Source of the DNA: Patiria pectinifera
Taxonomy: Eukaryota > Echinodermata > Asteroidea > Valvatida > Asterinidae
Reading direction: 5' to 3'
DNA: 64,000 nucleotides
NCBI GenBank assembly: GCA_029964075.1
Contig: CM057142.1
Span: 28,646,392-28,710,391 of the forward strand
A model generated the notes under the pieces. That model worked only from the letters and a program-made list of their open reading frames with translations, made no database searches and was not told the origin of the DNA. The position numbers were made by a program, and so were the translations under genes. The first letter of the stretch is position 1. Each line of letters begins with the position of its first letter. Shown piece after piece: positions 56,701-64,000 of this stretch.

Positions 56701-59700
56701 CATGACCCACCTAGTGATTCTTAACTTTTTAACCCGCATGGCTCTTTGATTAAACTTGCAATGACGAGATCCTCCACAATAACTGGACGACCTTGTTCGC
56801 TCGGCGCACTGACTTTTCAAATTAGCTTTTCGCTGCTCGTAAAGGCCCAGTTTGATTGATACGGTAAAACAGTTCTTTCTTCATACAGAGTGCGTTCACA
56901 AATTGAAAACATCATTTAAAAAATAGTAACATTCCACGTCCTTTTCCTTTCTCTGTTACCTTTGCCGATTGATTCCTGGTTTCACATCTTGATCAACCAC
57001 CCCAATTCCAAATTCGCTTCGCACATAATTTGCTATGCACCAAAACAAATTGATCAGCTAAGGTTATTGGCAAAAGTTTCATTCGCTACACACTGTCGGA
57101 AGGGTTCTCAGCTGATCTGTGCTGTGCACAAACATTGTGAGTAATATAGCCTGCATGGGACTTATTTAGCGGCTAGATATTGTGATACATTGCAATTACA
57201 AAAGCCCTTGGAGATATCAGAACTGATGACACACACTACCGGTCTAGAATCGTGGAGCCGTTAAGCACAAAATATTGCTGAGCAAATGTACGTGCTGAGC
57301 AAAAATCAGCCGAGAGCCAGTAGTACTGGCTCGAATCTGGACCTTGCAGTGCTCCAAACCTTTTGGTAGACATCTCCACTCTGGACAGCACTGGCCCTCC
57401 ACGACCACTCGCTGGGGGTTTGGGCAGACGTAGGACGGCAGCAGCTCCGTTACCGGGCACCGCTCACGGCATATTGTCCTGCCGGCCTTGCACTCGCACG
57501 AAGACTCGCAGCCGTCGTAGAAGCGCTCGCTGTGCTGGTAGACCTGGCTCTTGTACGTGCAGGGCTGTGCTACGTGAAAAGATCGGGAAGGGAGAACTAG
57601 GTTTTGTTGCCTTAAGAATCGAGCAGTTGCCCTAAGAATAGTGAAGAGTAGGTAACAGTTCGAATGGTTTTACAATATACTGAAGTCTTGAACGCAAAAC
57701 ATATTGCCGATTGCTGTGCGGTTTTGTAAGCTATCTTTTAAAGGCACAAGATCTAATGCATCATATTTACACCTGACGAAAACAACATTAAATGACACAT
57801 TATGGAGACATTTTGTTACAAGCTAGTTTATATTAGGGAGGCACTGGCCAATAGGAAGACATTTCAGTGTCTGGGGGCCTTTCTAATGATTTAACTACCA
57901 TTTCTAGACCGAATTTTAATATCCCCAAATGTTTACAACGATTCATTAGGTCAAGAAACGTACAATTAAAAAGTTTGGGAAGGGTATATGTATTTCCAAA
58001 TGGGGTAACGGCAAGGTTTTTGTTGGTTTTTGTTCGTGAACAAGTCTATGAGAATGTCTCCCTCATGTACCATTACTATTATTATTTTAATTTATTATAT
58101 TTCAAACTGTTTAATTTTTTGACACGATAATTGACCTTATTGGTGAATTCGTACAGAACTATATCGAAGTCGCGCTTACTGACACCCATTTCTTAGTTGT
58201 TATTCTTCAAATCATTGTTTGTACTGTTGTTTTAACATCATTTGACGGTTAAATTAAACTGCAATAAAAACGCATGAAAACTCCAGGCAACGTACGAGCG
58301 TTTTCCACGGTGGTCACCACAATGGTGTCAGTAGCTGGTAGCGTGTTGGGCCATCTGGGCTCCATACGGTCTGGTATACTGACTCTGATCTGCAGATAGT
58401 ACGTGGTCCGTCGGGACAAGCCTGTGATCTCAATGATGATGTGACCGCGGACTCGAATACCAGCCGGGAAATCCTGCAAATACAACATGACGTTTTTTCT
58501 TTAAAGGTTTTATAACTGTTGTGCTACACGATATGCATCCCGATAGGCCTATTACAAACAGGAAACCCATTCAAAAGAAATGACTCGGAGGTTTATCCAT
58601 TGAAAGACGTTCTGGATCATGAAGATAAATGTACAGAGAATTACAGAACGCATGGCCACTATACTAACTGTGTAAAGAAATGTGCAAATAACTTAACATT
58701 AATTTGAGGAAGGTGGTCCACCCTATCTCGAGTTCATTCTCCTTTTCATCATTTTAGCCGAATACGCAGACGGCATGCTAAAACGACACTATTATTGCAT
58801 TCAACGCGTTTAATTTGATAGTAACTAAATTTGACAGTAACTTTGCCTGCCTCGTTCAACCTTTACCTTCAGTGACCCCGGTTCGAATCAGCATAAGATT
58901 TCATAATTCTTTAAGCTTTAACATGGTTCTCTTTATCCATGATTTAAAACTGCCTTTACTGCCTTCTCTCCAGTGATTTTTTTAGCTTTGGTACAAGTGT
59001 AACATCCACTTCTAAGTTATCCTACGCTCATTGTCTAAGTTCCAAGCTCATTGTCCTATTTCAAGGAATTCTTTCAAGGCTTTCTTAGCTTTAGTGCATC
59101 TGTTAAAACTAAGTGCCTAAAGTTCTAAGTGCCTAAAGACATAAAATGAATGACTGGTTTCTCGTAATTGCCAAGTCTACCTTTCGGTAAATCTTCCAGG
59201 ATTCCGGGTTGACGTTTTGAGCGCTGTCCGTGTACCGGATGATATAACCGTCTAGACTGGAGAGCAGCTCGTCATTTGCCGGCGGGGCGAAGGCCACGGT
59301 GATGGATGTGTCGTTGAAAGAAAACACCGACACATCACGTACAACGTTAGGACTCTCTGGCATTCACAAAATTACAGTCAAAGTTTAAACTTGGTCAATT
59401 GCAGCACTACGGCAAACCAAAACAACAATCACATTTTACAACATGTATGGAAGATTGAATACGCAAATGACACGGACATCATTTCATTAAAAACTATTAG
59501 TTGGTAGCAATTTCTGTATATAATGGTTTTCGGACGTTTGGGGATCTTGTTGCGCAATTCAAGCATTGTTACTTTGGTTTTGTTGCTACAAAATAGAAAG
59601 GGTTTTTCTTTTACTACGTTATGACATGAATAATGCAATAAGTTACTAATGCAATAAGTTGGATTTCAGTATTTACATAATAATATAATATAATGTTATA

Positions 59701-62700
59701 TTGTTTGCCTTCATTACAATTCATGTTGAACTACTACAATATATTAAACGCCTACGTACACCTGGCCTCGTCAACATTCGTCCACTATATTTATTAAAGC
59801 GCAATAGAAACCGCCTGGAAAATTTGCCGATTGCATCAACTTTTTTGTGGTTATCTCACTGGGCTCACAAATATATCTCAACATGTGAAATACCCATTGC
59901 TGACAGTGTACCCAATAGACCTATTCACTAACTACACAAATGATGATTTAACAGGTAACTTTTTCGAGCCACTATAATGTCTCCCGTACCCGCGCCATTT
60001 TGGTCCCTATTTTTTGTTGTCAGGTTTAACTACTCCAATCAACAAACTCACGCTGTTTGGGATCGTGGCAGGCAATCACCTCGCAGCAGTCCTCGCTCCG
60101 TAGCTTGGTGATGACCGGCGTGGGGCAGAGCGGCGTGGGCGACGGGGGAGAGGGCGAGACGCAGACCGGCATGCAGACCAAGCTGCCGTGGTCGCACAGG
60201 CACCGCTGGTCACAACCCTCGTCGATCCACTCACCGTTGGCCATGGTGATGTTACCCAGTGAGCCGAAGTAGACGCAGTCCGTTGTAGCGGCTGTTGATG
60301 CAATGTTTTTTTTCGGAATTTATTGTCAGAGCATAAATAACATTTTATCATAATAGTACATTATGAGACGCCTAGCGGCACAACAAGCTGTTCATAGAGT
60401 CAGTAAAATCAGCAAAATGAGATTCAACAAAAGAAAACGTTGACCATGCCAAAAGGCACTTTTCCCCTGCATCCTTTTAGTACGATTTCTCATTTACATT
60501 TTATGTATACTGGGTGAAGTAAAAACTATGTTATGTCCTGGTTTGGCATGGGATATCCGATATGTTTCAAAATAAAGTTATTCGTAATATCAAACAAATA
60601 TTAACAGAGTGTGCTAATCAAAAACAAACGAACGAAAAGAAATCAACTCCAGGTAGAAAAAGAGAGTATGAACCACCTTTACATGTATATGTAACTCATG
60701 AAGGCATTTTCGACAGTTTATTTGACTTGTAAATCCCAAACCTGTATTTAAGTTTAACTGTTGGAACATAAGTTATTGGCAAGGCCGTGTTCAGGAAATC
60801 CAGTCTGCGTTAAGTAGGCTATACGTCCACAAAAACACTACAATTCCGAGGCTCATTTCTTTTAGTGGGACCGCTTGTCATTTTTGTGTGGCCCATGAGA
60901 GCTCTTTCTGCATCTCCCCCACATTTTGCCGTACGTGCCAGCTTTTTGACGCGGGCCTAATATTTCAAATAATGACATTACTCAATAGTCGGCCGCAGGA
61001 ACCACGGAGTGGAATGGCAAGGCGAAACAAGGCGACTAGCGGGACTGGGTCCCGGGAGATAGTGTGATTGATCGGCGGATGTGCGCACTCTGCCTTGAAC
61101 CCACAGATCGGCTTTTCGTCCCGGTGCAGATTGTTTTTCTGTCCATGGAGATTTATACTAGGAATGTTTCGGCAATATGTCACAATCGGATTTTGCATTT
61201 CATGTCTTTTATCATTATTTTCCTAGCCAAGTATGACAGCTGAGCCGAGCGGGTCTTTCAAGGTTAACGCTAGGCACCAGACCGGTGGGGAACAGAAAGA
61301 AGGGATATCTTTTTTCGTAATCTTGGTGATTAAATTAAATAATGAAAATTTTCTTGCATTGTTTACATTTGATATAAACCAAGGTTATATACAGAAAATC
61401 GTCCAATACGTAAAATCTCTAATCATGACCAGTCATATGTACCATAGTTTCATCGTGATTACCCGTAAAAATGGGTGCATTGGAGAATACTGTAAATGAT
61501 GAATTCCAGCAAAAACACCTGGAATCGTAGAGGCGTCATTGATAAAGCATCCACACGCAAAATACGATTCCAACAGGAGTATCAGAGGTGAAAGGCATAG
61601 TTCCTTAACGTCAACCTCAACGTTAATGCTTAACTTCTATAAGGTGTATTAACATCAGAGATAAATTAACAAAAATTCTACATCTAGGATCACAAGTTAT
61701 ACACTTCGCCTAATATGATATAATCCAGCCAACTCGACTACCCACCGTGTACACTACAAAACCACGTTAGAAGCGTGGCGGTATATGCTATCTACCCCTT
61801 GGGTGTTACCGGCATGCATGTCACGTGGCATTTTGACGTTAAAGCCTGGCATATTAAGGACAGTGGAAAGTTGGATCGGGTGGTGTATCTTACGTTTGCG
61901 GAGATTTTGGTGTACAGTATGTTGGGGAGAAAAAAAAACTTCCAAAAAGCAATTCCATGGTTTACCAATCGGCTGCCAGCATCAAGAAACTGGATACCCC
62001 ATTGGTCACCTCTTTAACATTCCAGACTATTCTATTTCTGGTATATTACAGGGCATAGAATTGCTTAGCCATTGCAAGGACTCAGCTCAATGGGAGAAAG
62101 TGCGGATGAAGCGTCTTCGGACTATTCCACCACATCCAGGGAGGGAAAAAAACAATCTCTCCATTATTTCTATGGTCATTCATCTACCAACCAACTCTCT
62201 TTGGGAAGTTACCCCTTCTTTGTTGTTCCACTTCGATTTGTTTTCTGCTCTAAGAGTTCAAATGCCCCACTGCCTTATTCTCTGTAATGATTCTCTATGG
62301 AAGAAAATACTAGTCAAGCTCAACCCGACAGTCTCAGCTAGGGCGGATCCGGGGGGAGGGGGAAACGGCGGCCATGCCCCCCCCCAAAAAAAGAACGCAA
62401 TTTGTTTATTAAAGTGACGTCGCAATAAAGGCAGGCACTGCGTGAATGAACCACCATCTTTTCCTAAAAAAAATGGTAAAAGGTAAAAGTGGTCAGAAAT
62501 TGCCTCAGATCGCACCACAGAGCATCTAGAATCCAACAAACTTCGAGGCCCTTAAGCAGGCCCGAACCCCACTCGTTGTAATTCTTGGAGCCACTTTTTG
62601 GGAGAACAAAATATTTTTGCCCCCCCCCCATAAAAAAAACCCACAAAATAGAGTTTTGGATCCACCTTTGAGTCTCAGTTTAGGACATATATTGTATTTT

Positions 62701-63810
62701 CTGTTGTTTTTTTTGGTGGTTATTTTTCGAAGAGTGAAATTCACTCAAGTCTAACTGAAACCAAGGGCAAGACGCATAGCGTGAATTTTATTCACTCGAA
62801 TAGATTGAGTTTCCATTGATGTATTCTATCAAACCTTTTCCGATCAACGCCAGTTTTCTTTCTAAATTGCTAAGATCCTGGGTATTAAGTGGGTGACAGA
62901 GTGAAATTTCACTCTAAAAATTTTTTGAGAGTACATAGTGACTCAGTCAACTCATTGTGTCTGTAAAGTGACTCAGTCAGTCAGAGGTAGTAGGTTTCGC
63001 CTTAGGATTCCACACAATCTTGGCACTCACAGGTGGTTGGGCATTCCCACTGCATGCAGCACTCGCCGGGTACCTGGACCTGCTTGGGCTCCGGGCAGTC
63101 CTCAGTGGGCGCGCGGAAGTCGTAGGGACACCGGGACAAGCACGCCACGTAGTTGGCCTTACACTGGCAGCGCATGCTGCAGCCGATGTCGAAGTATTCG
63201 TCCTCCTCGTACGTGTTGCCGTTCATCTCGCAAGAGCCCGCTACATATAACACAGAGAAAAACACAGGGAGTAGTGTAATACTAGTGGCCTAGTCAAAGT
63301 ACTGACCGTTTCTCTAGTTCTTGAAAACTAAACATGAGATCTTATAGCTAAGGCAAAAGCAACAATCGTTTCAGCTTTGACTTGATTACCATTCACGGTA
63401 TATTTTCCAGTCAATTCTGAAAATAAATTGTACATAAGTATTTTACTTGATGTTCAGTTGCATCCAGCCGACCCTATACACCGAAATGTCTTTTAGTCAT
63501 AACTGACTACAATAAATTGTTTTCTTTCTTTTTTTCGGAGGGGTGTGCTTTTGAACAAAATTCAACAAGAATCATACTCGGAAGGTATACTCACGAGGCG
63601 GCGGGCATGTCCAGTAGGGGCAGCATTCGCCGTCCGGCGGGGTGTTCAGCTGGGGCTGCGGGCAAGACGAACTGTCCGGTAGCATGGAGCCTGCCTCCGG
63701 ACAGCGCTGTGTGCATGACTCCACGCCGTTATCGCAGTGACATACCTCCTCGCAGCCGTAGTAATAAGTCTCACCGTGGCGATGAACAACATCATTGCGG
63801 GTACATTCAG
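50726..63810 (-). CDS. Sas-like cell-surface receptor (VWC and FN3 domains), 3' part of the gene
   Basis: Twelve minus-strand exons: 63810-63595, 63240-63031, 60291-60052, 59356-59181, 58473-58296, 57569-57360, 55113-54907, 53923-53710, 52839-52697, 52141-51827, 51701-51478 and 50794-50726. They join in one frame (about 799 aa plus stop). The order is VWC, VWC, VWC, FN3, VWC, VWC, FN3, FN3, one transmembrane helix and a tail of about 63 residues. Each VWC shows the GC...C.C...C...C...CC..W.C pattern. This is the layout of Drosophila Stranded-at-second, a type I epithelial receptor and a ligand of receptor tyrosine phosphatase Ptp10D; echinoderm homologues are usually named putative epidermal cell surface receptor. 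The signal peptide and further VWC domains would lie beyond 64000. Orthology is inferred from architecture, not alignment. Confidence 0.88.
50925..51415. repeat. GACTCGGACTC-type low-complexity repeats in the last intron
   Basis: Two patches (50925-51075 and 51340-51415) are built from gactcg and tcggac variants such as gactcggactcacactcgag. They lie between the last two coding exons of the receptor gene. Confidence 0.75.
51478..51701 (-). CDS. Sas-like exon: transmembrane segment and start of the tail
   Basis: A short stalk (TGKPASFSSA) is followed by the hydrophobic helix GAIGGALVAIFVLVALVAIV, then basic stop-transfer residues RVRKSRYSKR. The tail has several tyrosines, including YEQV, a YxxPhi type sorting motif, and no NPxY. 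The donor is GAG followed by gtaaaa. If unspliced, the frame would continue into unrelated low-complexity residues. Confidence 0.9.
51827..52141 (-). CDS. Sas-like exon: FN3 domain C, membrane-proximal
   Basis: Contains KPYPGRPFKIEAETISTDSI, then TVRWTMLPIEIAQHIIGWRL and NLTQGTVYHLQLLGLWDNGT. A complete FN3 in a single exon, unlike domains A and B. The acceptor is tttgacag; the donor is G followed by gtgggt. Phase 1 to 1. Confidence 0.92.
52142..52696 (-). other. Receptor intron without recognised features
   Basis: AT-rich intron between FN3 exons; no repeat recognised. The same is true of 52840-53709 apart from a C8A11 run near 53092. Confidence 0.6.
52697..52839 (-). CDS. Sas-like exon: FN3 domain B, second half
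   Basis: Contains ASMVSYTMLDLRPARSYVVQ then LVVLVGDPTVAIHLPSNKVE. The acceptor is tccaatag (phase 2). The donor is gtgagt after CCG T (phase 1), preferred over a GT two bases earlier because it keeps the frame. Confidence 0.88.
53710..53923 (-). CDS. Sas-like exon: FN3 domain B, first half
   Basis: A Pro-rich linker (PQPAHGPIPSLSVPLSSFQM), then NITAKEISAYQATISWPPMT and RRYIARFRLKYKEL. The acceptor is ccctcag (phase 1); the donor is AG followed by gtaacg (phase 2). The stop-free frame begins only with this acceptor, not with the closer ttccag at 53865. Confidence 0.88.
54907..55113 (-). CDS. Sas-like exon: VWC domain
   Basis: Contains DGDCSHGGNIYLNGMQWRQG, then CDLRCSCDSGEVSCHNLCST and DTCCKEWLCYD. 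The acceptor is gctacaag; the donor is A followed by gtgagt. Phase 1 to 1. Confidence 0.93.
55555..55900 (+). mobile_element. Retroelement-like repeat with ATT tail
   Basis: Contains gtaaagcgttttgaaacact, then aagcgctatataaatgttaa and an ATT microsatellite (55879-55896). This is the usual 3' tail of many marine-invertebrate non-LTR or SINE elements. Upstream, ccggtataaaacaagtc (55599) and gacttgtttagaaccgg (55710) form an inverted pair. Confidence 0.6.
56175..56415. mobile_element. MITE with AGAGTGAAA ends, copy 1
   Basis: The left end is ctctcaattccgaagagtga; the right end is tcactctttggaatttagag, inverted. The interior is rich in agtgaa and ttcactc words in both orientations. In the intron between VWC exons. 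Confidence 0.75.
57360..57569 (-). CDS. Sas-like exon: VWC domain
   Basis: Contains PCTYKSQVYQHSERFYDGCE, then SSCECKAGRTICRERCPVTE and GQCCPEWRCLPK. The acceptor is cacgtag. A second AG five bases further (gcacag) would break the frame. The donor is G followed by gtttgg, a weak site. Phase 1 to 1. Confidence 0.92.
57570..58295 (-). other. Receptor intron, no recognised features
   Basis: AT-rich; contains a short TTATTATT stretch near 58075. No exon or repeat supported. Confidence 0.55.
58296..58473 (-). CDS. Sas-like exon: FN3 domain A, second half
   Basis: Contains DFPAGIRVRGHIIIEITGLS and RRTTYYLQIRVSIPDRMEPR, the FN3 L.P.T.Y..QI.V core. The acceptor is tttgcag (phase 0); the donor is C followed by gtacgt (phase 1). 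Confidence 0.92.
59181..59356 (-). CDS. Sas-like exon: FN3 domain A, first half
   Basis: Contains SPNVVRDVSVFSFNDTSITV, then AFAPPANDELLSSLDGYIIR and YTDSAQNVNPESWKIYRK. Typical FN3 strands A to C'. The acceptor is tgccag (phase 1); the donor is AAG followed by gtagac (phase 0). Confidence 0.9.
60052..60291 (-). CDS. Sas-like exon: VWC domain
   Basis: Contains TTDCVYFGSLGNITMANGEW, then DEGCDQRCLCDHGSLVCMPV and SEDCCEVIACHDPK. A Pro/Ser-rich insert (SPSPPSPTPLCPTP) lies before the CC pair, and the usual Trp after CC is replaced. The acceptor is caacag; the donor is gtgagt. Phase 1 to 1. Confidence 0.92.
60292..62340 (-). other. Large receptor intron, no gene supported
   Basis: Mostly AT-rich sequence between VWC exons. 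A frame at 61775-62017 is open but shows no domain I recognise and no splice support. The intron continues to 63030 with the elements listed separately. Confidence 0.55.
62340..62400. repeat. Isolated end of a GGCGGATCC-type element
   Basis: Reads gggcggatccggggggaggg, then a purine run and a C tract. Similar to the ends of the G/C-tract elements in the 29-48 kb tandem units. The matching other end was not found. Confidence 0.45.
62725..62935. mobile_element. MITE with AGAGTGAAA ends, copy 2
   Basis: Left cgaagagtgaaattcactc and right gagtgaaatttcactctaaa then gagagta. Related to the element at 56175-56415, which has similar ends and interior words. In the same receptor gene. Confidence 0.7.
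63031..63240 (-). CDS. Sas-like exon: VWC domain
   Basis: Contains GSCEMNGNTYEEDEYFDIGC, then SMRCQCKANYVACLSRCPYD and GECCMQWECPTT. The acceptor is tatgtag; the donor is T followed by gtgagt. Phase 1 to 1. Confidence 0.93.
63595..63810 (-). CDS. Sas-like exon: VWC domain
   Basis: Contains ECTRNDVVHRHGETYYYGCE, then VCHCDNGVESCTQRCPEAGS and GECCPYWTCPPP. About ten cysteines in VWC spacing. The acceptor is catcaag; the donor is C followed by gtgagt. Phase 1 to 1. Confidence 0.92.
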
Positions 63811-64000
63811 CTTGATGGTGGAGGGGGAATTAAAATAGTATGCAGAATACATGATGTATGAGACAAGCCACCTGCCTGAACTCCCTTTACACATTCTTTG
63901 TCACAATATTGAACATCTTATAAAATCGATTGTTAACAGGTAGGTCTAGCCTATACGCTTTTCTAAACCACGGCTATATCTGCATTGCCATGAATGCAGG
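63811..64000 (-). other. Receptor intron reaching the window edge
   Basis: Sequence upstream of the first visible VWC exon. The next 5' exon is outside the window; the split codon at 63809-63810 requires it. Confidence 0.7.

Noticed and set aside
61233..61499. 88-codon plus-strand frame in the receptor intron
   Set aside because: AT-rich intron sequence with no recognisable domain and no splice sites that would extend it.
61785..62417. 210-codon plus-strand frame in the large receptor intron
   Set aside because: No domain, composition or splice support; it ends in a G/C-tract repeat and lies antisense within an intron.

Overview
The window comes from an intron-rich, repeat-rich animal genome. 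Three protein genes are supported. All are split into short exons, so ordinary ORF length is a poor guide and I rebuilt them from splice sites and reading phase. The vertebrate-like proteins and the repeat landscape suggest a marine deuterostome, most likely an echinoderm. That landscape includes tRNA-derived elements, many fold-back elements with GGGCCCAATT ends, non-LTR retroelement tails ending in ATT repeats, and long satellites. The species cannot be fixed from the sequence alone.

Region 1 (1-22.0 kb, + strand): the 3' two-thirds of SYMPK (symplekin), the scaffold of mRNA 3'-end processing. Sixteen exons (438-21005) join in one continuous frame of 1102 codons including the stop. The 5' exons lie left of the window. 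The last exon encodes an unusually long charged helix, an acidic segment with three SUMO-type motifs, and an Arg-Gly-repeat basic tail. The introns hold two minisatellites, a hAT-like element, a tRNA-derived element, retroelement tails and several fold-back elements.

Region 2 (23.37-27.75 kb, - strand): a complete DPY30 gene of four coding exons, including a first coding exon of only 10 nt. It encodes 108 aa. DPY30 is the dimeric subunit of SET1/MLL histone H3K4 methyltransferase complexes. It is tail-to-tail with SYMPK. Its introns contain a CR1/L2-like LINE end, a DIRS-like reverse transcriptase scrap and fold-back elements.

Region 3 (28-50 kb): no host gene seen. A roughly 5.1-5.5 kb unit is tandemly repeated at about 29.2, 34.7 and 39.8 kb, with truncated copies at about 42.85 and 47.4 kb. 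Each full unit has a non-satellite part, containing a tRNA-like sequence with good Pol III boxes and a nearly invariant block of about 300 bp. This is followed by a satellite of about 68-bp monomers. One satellite section of about 2.6 kb (43.19-45.82 kb) runs in the opposite orientation.

Region 4 (50.7-64 kb, - strand): the 3' part of a receptor gene, twelve exons in one continuous frame of about 800 codons. The order is VWC-VWC-VWC-FN3-VWC-VWC-FN3-FN3-transmembrane-short tail. This is the architecture of Drosophila Stranded-at-second (Sas), often named putative epidermal cell surface receptor. All extracellular modules are bounded by phase-1 introns. The 5' end lies right of the window.

SYMPK and DPY30 are both nuclear gene-expression factors, but their adjacency need not be functional. 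The receptor is unrelated to them.
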